Below the pieces are notes generated by a model. The model searched no databases. It was not told the DNA's origin and saw nothing but the letters and a program-made list of their open reading frames with translations. Below are positions 25,152 through 35,056 of a stretch of 64,000 bases of DNA, piece by piece. The position numbers and the translations under genes were made by a program. Source of the stretch: Halodurantibacterium flavum (lineage in GTDB: Bacteria > Pseudomonadota > Alphaproteobacteria > Rhodobacterales > Rhodobacteraceae); the NCBI RefSeq assembly GCF_042681825.1, contig NZ_JBHUGH010000010.1, positions 1 through 64,000 of the forward strand, given 5' to 3'. Position 1 is the first letter of the stretch. Each line of letters opens with the position of its first letter.

Positions 25152-26368
25152 CGCTTGGCGAACGGCTTGGGGCGGCGCTGAAAACGCTGCCCGCGCTGCC
25201 GGATGCGGTGGCGGTTTCGGGCGGGGGGGATTCCCTCGCCCTTTTGCATCTGTTGCACGATCTCGGGCATCAGCCCGCCGTGGTGACGGTCGATCACGGA
25301 CTGCGTCCGGGTTCGGCGGCCGAGGCCCGGGCCGTGGCAGATGCAGCGGCCGCGCTGGGGCTGCCGCATACGACGCTGACATGGCAGGGCTGGGACGGCA
25401 GCGGCAATCTGCAGGACCATGCGCGGCGGGCGCGAAGAGACCTCGTTTCCCGCTGGGCGGTGTCGCGTGGGCTGCAGGCGGTGGCGCTGGGGCATACCCG
25501 CGACGATCAGGCGGAAACGGTGTTGATGCGGCTTGCGCGGGGCGCCGGGGTGGACGGGCTTTCGGCGATGCGGCCCGCGACGCGGGCGCAAGGCGTGCTG
25601 TGGCTGAGGCCCCTGCTGGATGTGGGTCGCGAGGAATTGCGCCTCTATCTGCGCCAGCGGGGGGTGGTCTGGTCCGAAGATCCGTCGAATGAAAACCTGC
25701 GCTTCGACCGTGTCCGCATGCGCAAGGCGATGGAGATGCTCGCGCCCCTGGGCATCACCGCCCATGGTCTGGCCGCCACCGCCGCGCGTATGGCCGAGGC
25801 GAGAGAGGCGCTGGACGCCGCCGTCGACGCCGCCGCAGCGCAGGTCACGGTGGAACATGGCGATCTTGTGATCGAGCGGGCGGCATTTTTCCGCCTGCCT
25901 TCGGAAATCCGCAGGCGTCTGTTGGTGCGGATGCTGCACTGGATTGTCCCGTCCGCCTATCCGCCCCGGTCGCGCAGTCTGGACATGGCGCTTGGGGCCG
26001 TCGCCGGGTCCCGAAGGCATACCATTCACGGCTGCCTGTTGTCCGCCGGGCGTAGCCTGCGGGTGGGGCGCGAACCCGCGTCGGTGGCGGGTTTATCCTG
26101 CCCTGTCAACGAAGTATGGGACGGTCGCTGGCGCCTGTCCGGCCCTGCTGTGCCGGGGCACGAAATCCGCGCCCTGGGCGAAACCGGGCTGCGCCAGTTG
26201 CCCGAAAGGTCGGGTGAGGGGCAGCCGCGGTCGCGGCTTCTCGCGTCGCCGGCGGTCTGGGCGGGCGACCGTCTTGTCGCCGCCCCCCTGGCCGGGTTCA
26301 ACCCTGCGTGGCGGGCCGAACTGGCGCGCGGCTGCGACCATCACGACCGATGGCCGTTATCGGATTGA
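25142..26368 (+). CDS. tilS: tRNA(Ile)-lysidine synthase
   Basis: This 408-residue ATP-dependent enzyme converts C34 of the CAU-anticodon tRNA-Ile into lysidine, so that the tRNA reads AUA. The PP-loop motif SGGGDS is at residues 26-31, followed by VTVDHGLRPGS and GHTRDDQAETVLMR. The N-terminal catalytic domain is complete, and the weaker C-terminal region is shorter than in E. coli, as in other alphaproteobacteria. The start is GTG within the end of cpoB. A promoter for ftsH overlaps its stop codon. Confidence 0.95.
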   Translation: MQLTLGERLGAALKTLPALPDAVAVSGGGDSLALLHLLHDLGHQPAVVTVDHGLRPGSAAEARAVADAAAALGLPHTTLTWQGWDGSGNLQDHARRARRDLVSRWAVSRGLQAVALGHTRDDQAETVLMRLARGAGVDGLSAMRPATRAQGVLWLRPLLDVGREELRLYLRQRGVVWSEDPSNENLRFDRVRMRKAMEMLAPLGITAHGLAATAARMAEAREALDAAVDAAAAQVTVEHGDLVIERAAFFRLPSEIRRRLLVRMLHWIVPSAYPPRSRSLDMALGAVAGSRRHTIHGCLLSAGRSLRVGREPASVAGLSCPVNEVWDGRWRLSGPAVPGHEIRALGETGLRQLPERSGEGQPRSRLLASPAVWAGDRLVAAPLAGFNPAWRAELARGCDHHDRWPLSD

Positions 26369-26392
26369 ACCGGCCGCTTTAATCCTTATCTT
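26365..26392 (+). promoter_or_regulatory. Putative ftsH promoter
   Basis: TTGAAC and TATCTT with 16-base spacing lie about 44-71 bases upstream of the ftsH GTG, overlapping the tilS stop. I saw no clear heat-shock (CTTG-type) promoter, although ftsH genes are often heat-inducible. Confidence 0.4.
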
Positions 26393-26435
26393 AGCGCAAG
26401 GTCGGCGCCGGCCGAAGTCTTGAGGAGAATCCCCT

Positions 26436-28358
<1,923 letters not shown>

Positions 28359-28390
28359 GGAGTTCGACCGCAGAACCTTCGGACCATGAC

Positions 28391-28416
28391 AAAGCCCCGG
28401 CATTGCCGGGGCTTTT
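28391..28416. terminator. Intrinsic terminator after ftsH
   Basis: A perfect 10-bp stem (AAGCCCCGGC with GCCGGGGCTT, loop ATT) ends in TTTT on the plus strand, 33 bases after the ftsH stop. It can also function on the other strand, but no minus-strand gene ends here. Confidence 0.9.
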
Positions 28417-28469
28417 GCTTGTCGTCCCCGATCATCCACGGCATGGTGCGCGAAAACTCGGGGTTCGCG

Positions 28470-29081
28470 ATGCCTGTTCTTCTTCCGACATCCTTCATCG
28501 GCCGTATCGAATGGCTCGGCCGCGTCCCGGATCGGGATGCCAGCCTGCGCGCGGAGCCGGTCGAAAGCCTCGTCGCGCTTTTCTCCGGGCCGGAGGGCGA
28601 GGCGCATGGCGGCCTGACGAGACCCTCTTGCAGCCGGGTCAGCGCGCAATATCGGCGCGGCACGACCATCCGCAACACGCGCCAGTTCAGCATTCTGGGG
28701 GCCGAGGAGCTGGAGGACATCGCGGCGGCGATGGAGATCGGCACACTGGACCCCGCCGCGCTTGGCGCCACAATGGTCATCTCGGGTATCCCGGATCTTT
28801 CGCATCTGCCACCGTCGTCGCGGCTTCAGGCCGAAAGCGGCGCAACGCTGGTCGTGGACCTCGAAAACCGCCCCTGCACCCTGCCGGTCCCGGTGATCGA
28901 GGCCGACGCACCGGGCCACGGACGGCGTTTCCCGGCGGCAGCGCGGGGCAAACGCGGGATCACCGCATGGGTGGAGGCCGAAGGCGTTCTGCGGCTCGGC
29001 CAGGCGATCCGGCTGCACATCCCCGACCAGCCCGCCTGGGCGCATCTGGATGCGGCCCGCAAACCTGTCCGCGCCGGGTGA
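28470..29081 (+). CDS. MOSC domain-containing protein
   Basis: This 203-residue cytoplasmic protein resembles MOSC (molybdenum-cofactor sulfurase C-terminal) domain proteins. The region TIRNTRQFSILGAEELEDIAA and the later motif LRLGQAIRLHIPDQPAW match the family's beta-barrel pattern. Stand-alone MOSC proteins are thought to handle sulfur or molybdopterin, but the reaction here is unknown. The start at MPVLLPTSFIGRIEWLG is chosen because the sequence before it reads through the ftsH terminator. The gene is not co-transcribed with ftsH. Confidence 0.72.
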   Translation: MPVLLPTSFIGRIEWLGRVPDRDASLRAEPVESLVALFSGPEGEAHGGLTRPSCSRVSAQYRRGTTIRNTRQFSILGAEELEDIAAAMEIGTLDPAALGATMVISGIPDLSHLPPSSRLQAESGATLVVDLENRPCTLPVPVIEADAPGHGRRFPAAARGKRGITAWVEAEGVLRLGQAIRLHIPDQPAWAHLDAARKPVRAG

Positions 29082-29190
29082 CAGAGGTTTCCGATCCGAA
29101 ACCTTCGATGCCGCAAAATGCCGATACCATGTCCCCGGCCGGTTATCATTCCCCCGACGCCGCGCTATAGCCGGAACGAGGAGGAGCGCC

Positions 29191-29394
29191 GTGGCTGCGA
29201 AAGACATCGTAAACGCATGTGATGGGGGCGGAACGGCCATCATGGGAACCGGCGCATGTCCCGGTTCCCGCGCGGGATCATGGCGGGCGAGTTCCGCTTT
29301 CCTCCCGCCACGCGCAGGCCGGATAAATGCCTATCCCTCGATCCGAACAGCCGGGCGGCCGGACCGCGCGGTTTCCGAAAAAGGTGAAAGATGA
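29191..29394 (+). CDS. Possible small ORF upstream of folD
   Basis: A GTG start, preceded by GAGGAGG at a good spacing, opens a 67-codon frame whose TGA overlaps the folD ATG. I do not recognise the product, which is Gly/Arg/Ala-rich and may be unstructured. The ribosome site and the stop/start overlap are the only support; codon pattern is not clearly coding. If it is not translated, the roughly 300-base gap between the MOSC gene and folD holds only a leader. It could act as a coupling leader for folD. Confidence 0.3.
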   Translation: MAAKDIVNACDGGGTAIMGTGACPGSRAGSWRASSAFLPPRAGRINAYPSIRTAGRPDRAVSEKGER

Positions 29395-30278
29395 CAGCGA
29401 CGCTTATTGACGGAAAAAGTTTCGCCGCGACCCTGCGGGCGCGCGTGGCAGAGCATGTGCAGCGGCTCAAGGCAGATGGCCTGACGCCCGGCCTTGCCGT
29501 GGTTCTGGTGGGCGAGGACCCGGCGAGCGAGGTTTACGTCCGCAACAAGGGCCGCCAGACCATCGAGGCGGGGATGCAGAGTTTTGAGCACAAGCTGCCG
29601 GCCGACACACCCGAGGCAGAGCTTCTGGATCTTGTCGCGCGGCTCAATGCGGATCCGTCGGTGCATGGCATTCTGGTGCAGTTGCCGCTGCCCCGGCATA
29701 TGGATGCGGACAAGGTCATCAACGCCATTGATCCGGCCAAGGATGTCGACGGGTTCCACATCTCGAATGTGGGCCTTTTGGGCACGGGGCAGAAATCGAT
29801 GGTGCCCTGCACCCCGCTTGGCTGTCTGATGATGCTGCGCGATCATCTTGGGGACCTGTCAGGGCTGAACGCGGTCGTGGTCGGGCGGTCCAATATCGTG
29901 GGCAAGCCGATGGCTCAGCTTTTGCTGGGGGAAAGCTGCACCGTGACGATCGCCCATAGCCGCACCCGCGATCTGGCCGAGGTGTGCCGCCGCGCAGATA
30001 TCCTTGTCGCCGCCGTGGGCCGGCCCGAGATGATCCCGGGCGACTGGATCAAGCCGGGTGCGACCGTGATCGACGTGGGCATCAACCGTGTCGAACGCGA
30101 CGGCAAGCCCCGGCTGGTGGGCGACGTGGATTTTGCCTCGGCGTCCCGCGTTGCGGGGGCGATTACGCCTGTGCCGGGTGGCGTCGGGCCGATGACCATC
30201 GCCTGCCTGCTGGCGAATACAGTGACCGCCTGCTGCCGCGCGAACGGACTGCCCGAACCCGAGGGCCTGACCGCCTAG
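29391..30278 (+). CDS. folD: Bifunctional methylene-THF dehydrogenase/cyclohydrolase
   Basis: This 295-residue cytoplasmic enzyme interconverts 5,10-methylene-, 5,10-methenyl- and 10-formyl-tetrahydrofolate using NADP. The catalytic lysine lies in YVRNKGRQTIEAGM, and the signature motifs QLPLPRHM, DPAKDVDGFH and the NADP loop VVVGRSNIVGKPMAQLLL are present, as is the closing TPVPGGVGPMTIA. Length is normal. It supplies one-carbon units for purines, thymidylate and fMet. Confidence 0.97.
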   Translation: MTATLIDGKSFAATLRARVAEHVQRLKADGLTPGLAVVLVGEDPASEVYVRNKGRQTIEAGMQSFEHKLPADTPEAELLDLVARLNADPSVHGILVQLPLPRHMDADKVINAIDPAKDVDGFHISNVGLLGTGQKSMVPCTPLGCLMMLRDHLGDLSGLNAVVVGRSNIVGKPMAQLLLGESCTVTIAHSRTRDLAEVCRRADILVAAVGRPEMIPGDWIKPGATVIDVGINRVERDGKPRLVGDVDFASASRVAGAITPVPGGVGPMTIACLLANTVTACCRANGLPEPEGLTA

Positions 30279-30293
30279 CCTGCGCGCGCGTGC

Positions 30294-30971
30294 TTAGCCC
30301 GCCCGACGCGCCCGTACCTGTCGCAAACGGGGCATCGGGATCATATGCAGGCGCGGGCCACGCAGGATGGCCCGCGCCTCGGCCCCCATCAGGCTGGCAA
30401 GCTCGGGCCCGTCGCACCAGAGCCCGCCGGTATAGGCGCCATAGGCCGGCAGGATTACCCGGCTGGCGTCGAAGAGGAAGCAGGCCCGGGCCTTCCCCGC
30501 AAGCCGCGCCTTGGGGTGATAATGCCCCGAAACCTCGCCGCACGCGCCCGGTGCCGCGATATGGCGAAAACGAAGCGGCCCCTCCTGCAGTTCGCCCAGG
30601 TGGGTGCCCGCCAGCGTCAGCGGCGCGGGATCGTGGTTGCCCGCAATCCAGACCCAGCGCCGCCCCGCCTGCAGCCGTGCAATCCAGGCCAACGCGCCCT
30701 CGGGCAACCCCGTGGCCGCCGCGTCATCGTCAAAGCTGTCGCCAAGGCAGATGACGGTGGCCGGTCCCAGCCCCTCGATATCCGCCTGCAGACGGGTCAA
30801 CGTCTCCTGCACCTCATAGGGGGGCAAAAGCGCGCCGCCCCGCCGGGCCAGCCGTTCGGACTTGCCCAGATGAAGGTCCGCCACGCATAAAAGCCGCCGT
30901 TCCGCCCACCACAGGGCGCCCGAGGGCAGGGCGGTCAGCGTCGTGCCGGAATGATCGAAATCGATGCTCAT
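30294..30971 (-). CDS. pdeM: Ligase-associated DNA repair endonuclease PdeM
   Basis: This 225-residue calcineurin-like phosphoesterase has the metal-binding motifs VADLHLG, GDSFDD, GNHDP and SGHYHPKA. PdeM proteins are typically encoded with an Lhr-like helicase, an ATP-dependent DNA ligase and an Mbl-type exonuclease in a DNA damage response cluster. Here only the helicase is adjacent; its stop is 57 bases upstream on the same strand. The start MSIDFDHSG was chosen because the residues before it are read from the intergenic repeat. Confidence 0.87.
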   Translation of the reverse strand: MSIDFDHSGTTLTALPSGALWWAERRLLCVADLHLGKSERLARRGGALLPPYEVQETLTRLQADIEGLGPATVICLGDSFDDDAAATGLPEGALAWIARLQAGRRWVWIAGNHDPAPLTLAGTHLGELQEGPLRFRHIAAPGACGEVSGHYHPKARLAGKARACFLFDASRVILPAYGAYTGGLWCDGPELASLMGAEARAILRGPRLHMIPMPRLRQVRARRAG

Positions 30972-30995
30972 GCGCCCCACCTGCCGCAGGCGCCA

Positions 30996-31040
30996 GCATC
31001 GTTCAAGACACAATCATTCAAGCCACGATCATTCGAGCCC
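30996..31040. repeat. Three degenerate 15-bp tandem repeats
   Basis: Units starting at 30996, 31011 and 31026 share the core ATCATTCAAG with 11-12 of 15 positions matching between neighbours. They run from the last codons of the helicase gene into the gap before pdeM. They may be slippage products or a binding site. Confidence 0.5.
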
Positions 31041-33425
31041 CGCCGCCTCCATCAGGCGCCGGGCGGCCTCTTCGGCCAGCCGTTCCCGACCTGCGCCCTC
31101 GACCGGGACACGCCCCTGTTCCAGCAGCATCGGCGCCGCAAGCGGTGTCACGCGGTCGAGCGCCATGTGGTCGATCCGCCCGCCGACGCGGGCCAGCATT
31201 TCCTCGATCCGACCGAAATCGACGAGGCCACGCATCGCCTCTTCGCGCGTGATCTGCATCAACAGATGGTCGGGGTCGTATTTGCGCAGCGTCTCATAGA
31301 GGATATCGGACGAGAATGTGGCCTGCCGCCCTGTCTTGCGCCGCCCGGCACTGTTGCGCGCGATCAGGCCCGAAATCACGGCACTGGCGCGGAAGGTGCG
31401 TTTCATCACCGCGTTGCCGGCAAGCCAGACGTCCAGCCCCTCGCGCAGCGCGGTCGCATCAAAGAGCGGCGCCGGGTCGGCCACATCCTCCAGGCCCCAG
31501 ATCAGGGTGGCGTAGTCGGTCGCGACAAAGCCGAGCGGGGCAAGCCCCTGTTCCTCCATCCGCTTGGTGAGCAGAAGCCCAAGCGTCTGCTGCGCGTTCC
31601 GCCCCGCGAACCCGTAGGCCGCAAGATAGCGGCGCCCTTCATGGGGGAAGGTCTCGACCAGCAGCCGGTCGCGCTGCGGCAGTCGGGAGGCGCGCCGCTG
31701 AAGGGCCAGCCAGTCGGCGGTGTGCCGGGGCAGGCCGGGCCAGTCCCGCTGCTGGAACATATCCAGGATGCGGTGGGTGAGCAGGGTCGAAGTGGCGAAT
31801 TTCGTGCCGTTGAAGACGGCCACCCTTGGGTCGCGCCCGGGGCTGCGGCTCACCTCTACCGTCATCTCGCGCAGGCCCTCATAGCGCACGATCTGGCCGG
31901 CGATGAGGAAGGTGTCCCCTTGGCTGAGCGAGGCCGCGAATTCCTCTTCCACCTCGCCCAGAGGCGCGCCGCCCCGTCCGCGTATCCGCACCTTGACGGT
32001 TTCCGGGTCGAGGATCGTTCCGATATTCATGCGGATCATCTGCGCCGCGCGGGGGTCGCGCAGTTGCCAGCGCCCGTCTCGCTGCATCAGCCGCTGCCAA
32101 CGGTCATAGGCGCGCAGGGCATAACCGCCGGTCGCGACGAAATTCAGGCAGTCGTCGAATTCGGCACGGGTCAGCCCGGCATAGGGGCCGGCGGTCGTCA
32201 CCTCGGCATAGGTTGCATCGGCCTCCAGCGGGCCGGAACAGGCAAGCAGCAGCAGGTGCTGGCACAGCACGTCACGCGGGCCGGTGCCGCGCGGCTCGCC
32301 GTCCAGATCATGGGCGCGGGCGGCCTCGAGCGCGGCCAGACATTCTACCACCTCGAAACGGTTCGCCGGCACAAGTAGCGCCTTGGAGGGCGCATTGTAG
32401 CGGTGGTTCGCGCGCCCGATCCGCTGGACCAGCCGCTTGACGTTCTTTGGCGCGCCGACCTGCACGACCAGATCCACATCGCCCCAGTCGATGCCGAGAT
32501 CGAGACTGCCGGTGCAGACGATTGCCCGCAGACTGCCCGCCACCATCGCGGCCTCGACCCTTTCGCGCTGTTCCCGGGACAGGCTGCCGTGGTGGATGCC
32601 GATCGGCAGGTCTTCATGGTTCTGCAACCAGAGATCATGAAAGAACAGCTCGGCCTGGGCACGGGTGTTGTGAAAGATCAGCGTGGTCCGATGCGCCCGG
32701 ACCTGATCGAGGATGGAGGGGATCGCATATCGTCCCCCACCCCCGGCCCATGGGGGCGGGGCGCCGGTTTCAAGCATCGCGATGTCAGGCTCGGGCCCGG
32801 GATCGGCGTGAATGATCTCGCGGGGATGCGGGGCAGGGGCGAGAAACCGCGCGATCGCGTCCGGGTCCTCGACCGTCGCCGAAAGGCCCACGCGCCGCAT
32901 CCCGGGCGCAAGCGTCTGCAGCCGCGAAAGACAGAGCATCAACTGGTCGCCGCGCTTGCTTTCGGCCAGCGCGTGAATTTCATCGACGATCACCCGGGAC
33001 AGCCCCGCAAAGATGCGCGGCGCGTCCTCATAGGACAAAAGCAGCGCGAGGCTTTCGGGCGTGGTCAGCAGTATCTGCGGCGGGTCGGCCCGCTGGCGCC
33101 GGCGCTGCGTATAGCTCGTGTCGCCGGTGCGGTCCTCGATACGGATCGGCAGCGCCATCTCCTGAACCGGCGTGGTCAGGTTGCGCCGGATATCCGCCGC
33201 AAGCGCCTTGAGCGGGGAAATATAGAGCGTGTGCAACCCGGGCCGGGGCTGCGACAGTTCCACCAAAGATGGCAGAAACCCCGCAAGGGTTTTGCCCCCG
33301 CCCGTCGGCGCGACAAGCAGCAGCGAGGCCGCCCCGGCCCGGTCGAGCATTGACTGCTGATGCGGATGAACGCGCCACCCGCGCGACGCGAACCAGGCGC
33401 AGAAAGACGGGGGCAGCGCGTTCAT
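31029..33425 (-). CDS. Ligase-associated DEXH-box DNA helicase (Lhr-like)
   Basis: This 798-residue superfamily 2 helicase has Walker A TGGGKT (41-46), motif VDEIHALAESKRGDQL, the SAT motif GLSATVEDP, and the later motifs YISPLKALAADIRRNL and QRIGRANHRYNAPSKA. It ends in the Lhr-type winged-helix and C-terminal domains, and its length matches ligase-associated Lhr proteins, not the much longer full Lhr. It probably works with PdeM in repairing damaged DNA ends. The ligase normally between them is absent from the window. Confidence 0.9.
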   Translation of the reverse strand: MNALPPSFCAWFASRGWRVHPHQQSMLDRAGAASLLLVAPTGGGKTLAGFLPSLVELSQPRPGLHTLYISPLKALAADIRRNLTTPVQEMALPIRIEDRTGDTSYTQRRRQRADPPQILLTTPESLALLLSYEDAPRIFAGLSRVIVDEIHALAESKRGDQLMLCLSRLQTLAPGMRRVGLSATVEDPDAIARFLAPAPHPREIIHADPGPEPDIAMLETGAPPPWAGGGGRYAIPSILDQVRAHRTTLIFHNTRAQAELFFHDLWLQNHEDLPIGIHHGSLSREQRERVEAAMVAGSLRAIVCTGSLDLGIDWGDVDLVVQVGAPKNVKRLVQRIGRANHRYNAPSKALLVPANRFEVVECLAALEAARAHDLDGEPRGTGPRDVLCQHLLLLACSGPLEADATYAEVTTAGPYAGLTRAEFDDCLNFVATGGYALRAYDRWQRLMQRDGRWQLRDPRAAQMIRMNIGTILDPETVKVRIRGRGGAPLGEVEEEFAASLSQGDTFLIAGQIVRYEGLREMTVEVSRSPGRDPRVAVFNGTKFATSTLLTHRILDMFQQRDWPGLPRHTADWLALQRRASRLPQRDRLLVETFPHEGRRYLAAYGFAGRNAQQTLGLLLTKRMEEQGLAPLGFVATDYATLIWGLEDVADPAPLFDATALREGLDVWLAGNAVMKRTFRASAVISGLIARNSAGRRKTGRQATFSSDILYETLRKYDPDHLLMQITREEAMRGLVDFGRIEEMLARVGGRIDHMALDRVTPLAAPMLLEQGRVPVEGAGRERLAEEAARRLMEAAGLE

Positions 33426-33468
33426 GACGCGAGAGATAGGTCGCGCCGCCCCGCTTGAACAGAGGGGG

Positions 33469-34098
33469 TCAGTTGACGATCGTCGCTTCGGTCGCGGCGC
33501 GAAGCTCCGCCTCGGTCACGCCATCGGCGAGTTCGACGATCCGCAGCCCGCCCTCGACCACATCCAGCACGCCGAGGTTGGTGATGATGCGATGCACGAC
33601 ACCGGTGCCCGTCAGCGGCAGGGTGCATTGCCGGAGCACCTTCGATTCGCCCGCCTTGTTCGTGTGATCCATGACGACCACGACCCGGCGCACACCCGCG
33701 ACAAGATCCATCGCGCCGCCCATCCCCTTGACCAGCTTGCCGGGGATCATCCAGTTGGCAAGATCGCCGTTCTCCGCGACCTCCATCGCGCCGAGGATCG
33801 CCATCGCGATCTTGCCGCCGCGGATCATGCCAAAGCTGGTGGCGCTGTCGAAATAGCTGGTCCGGTCAAGTTCGGTGATCGTCTGCTTGCCCGCGTTGAT
33901 GAGGTCGGGGTCGATCCTGTCCTCGGTCGGAAAGGGCCCCATGCCGAGCATTCCGTTTTCGGACTGAAGCGTCACGTCGATCCCGTCGGGGATGTAGTTG
34001 GAAACGAGCGTCGGAATTCCGATGCCAAGGTTCACATACATCCCGTCTTCAAGTTCCTGCGCCGCCCGCGCAGCCATCTGGTGGCGATCCCATGCCAT
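33469..34098 (-). CDS. scoB: 3-oxoacid CoA-transferase, subunit B
   Basis: This 209-residue subunit carries the catalytic glutamate in SENGMLG (E47), which forms the CoA thioester intermediate. The enzyme moves CoA between succinyl-CoA and acetoacetate (or a related 3-oxoacid), allowing ketone bodies and acetoacetate from PHB to be used. The acceptor is inferred from family similarity; an adipate or acetate transferase is possible. It follows scoA by 14 bases in one operon. Confidence 0.92.
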   Translation of the reverse strand: MAWDRHQMAARAAQELEDGMYVNLGIGIPTLVSNYIPDGIDVTLQSENGMLGMGPFPTEDRIDPDLINAGKQTITELDRTSYFDSATSFGMIRGGKIAMAILGAMEVAENGDLANWMIPGKLVKGMGGAMDLVAGVRRVVVVMDHTNKAGESKVLRQCTLPLTGTGVVHRIITNLGVLDVVEGGLRIVELADGVTEAELRAATEATIVN

Positions 34099-34112
34099 GT
34101 CTCTGTCCCCCC

Positions 34113-34808
34113 TCAGGCCGCGCGGATGGTGCGTTGTTCGATGCGTTTTTCATGATCGCCCTGAACGATGCGATGCACATAGATACCGGGCGTGTGGATC
34201 ATGTCGGGGTCGAGGCTGCCGACCGGGACGATTTCCTCGACCTCGGCAACGCAGATACGGCCGCAGGTGGCGGCGGGCGGGTTGAAGTTGCGCGCGGTCT
34301 TGCGATAGACGAGGTTTCCCTGTGCATCGCCCTTCCACGCCTTGACGATCGAAAGGTCGGCAACGATCCCCCGTTCAAGGATATAGGTCTCGCCGTCGAA
34401 ATCCTTGTGTTCCTTGCCCTCGGCGATCACGGTGCCGACGCCCGTTTTCGTATAGAAACCGGGAATGCCCGCACCGCCCGCCCGCATCCGTTCGGCGAGG
34501 GTGCCCTGTGGGTTGAATTCCAGTTCAAGCTCGCCCGAAAGATACTGGCGCATGAACTCGGCGTTTTCCCCGACATAGGACGAGATCATCTTCTTGACCT
34601 GCCGTGTCTGGAGCAAAAGCCCGAGGCCGAAATCATCAACCCCGGCATTGTTCGATGCGATGGTAAGATCCCTGACGCCCGCGTCACGAATGGCCGCGAT
34701 CAGCAATTCAGGAATACCGCAAAGGCCGAATCCGCCCGCGGCAATGAACATCCCGTCCGTGAGAACGCCTTCGAGCGCCTCTGACGCAGAACCGTAGATC
34801 TTCTGCAT
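34113..34808 (-). CDS. scoA: 3-oxoacid CoA-transferase, subunit A
   Basis: This 231-residue subunit has the family's glycine-rich CoA-binding opening (MFIAAGGFGLCGIPELLIAA) and the motif SNNAGVDDFGLGLLL. It pairs with the adjacent B subunit to form the heterotetramer. The start follows GGGGGGAAG. A TTGACT-containing promoter lies about 30-55 bases upstream. The gene ends 14 bases before scoB. Confidence 0.93.
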   Translation of the reverse strand: MQKIYGSASEALEGVLTDGMFIAAGGFGLCGIPELLIAAIRDAGVRDLTIASNNAGVDDFGLGLLLQTRQVKKMISSYVGENAEFMRQYLSGELELEFNPQGTLAERMRAGGAGIPGFYTKTGVGTVIAEGKEHKDFDGETYILERGIVADLSIVKAWKGDAQGNLVYRKTARNFNPPAATCGRICVAEVEEIVPVGSLDPDMIHTPGIYVHRIVQGDHEKRIEQRTIRAA

Positions 34809-34834
34809 CTTCCCCCCTTCGCTGTGTCAGCAAA

Positions 34835-34863
34835 ACTCTGACGCGGCGGTGCAGCGAAGTCAA
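34835..34863 (-). promoter_or_regulatory. Putative scoAB promoter
   Basis: On the minus strand, TTGACT and CAGAGT are spaced by 17 bases, 27-55 bases upstream of the scoA ATG. The -35 is near consensus and the -10 is weaker, a usual pattern in these organisms. Confidence 0.5.
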
Positions 34864-34921
34864 TCGGCGCGGGTGGGATTAGAAAGGTCGAAGGGCCCGC
34901 GCTAGGCGAGCCCCACGGGCG

Positions 34922-34996
34922 TCAGAGGACGCCGAACAGCATGAGAAGGATGATAAGCCCGGCGGGCACACCCAGAAGCCAGAGAATGATCGGCAT
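34922..34996 (-). CDS. 24-residue single-span membrane peptide
   Basis: A clean ATG frame preceded by AAAGGAGAG encodes MPIILWLLGVPAGLIILLML followed by FGVL and a TGA. The product is almost entirely hydrophobic, with a Gly-Val-Pro kink near the middle, and would form one membrane helix. It is too short to be predicted by standard gene callers. It lies 60 bases after topA on the same strand and may be transcribed with it. I do not know a function; similar very short membrane peptides occur in other alphaproteobacteria. Confidence 0.6.
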   Translation of the reverse strand: MPIILWLLGVPAGLIILLMLFGVL

Positions 34997-35056
34997 GGAA
35001 ACTCTCCTTTGTTTTTCACCATGCCAACCGACAAAGGCCGCGCCGGTTCCCGCCGC

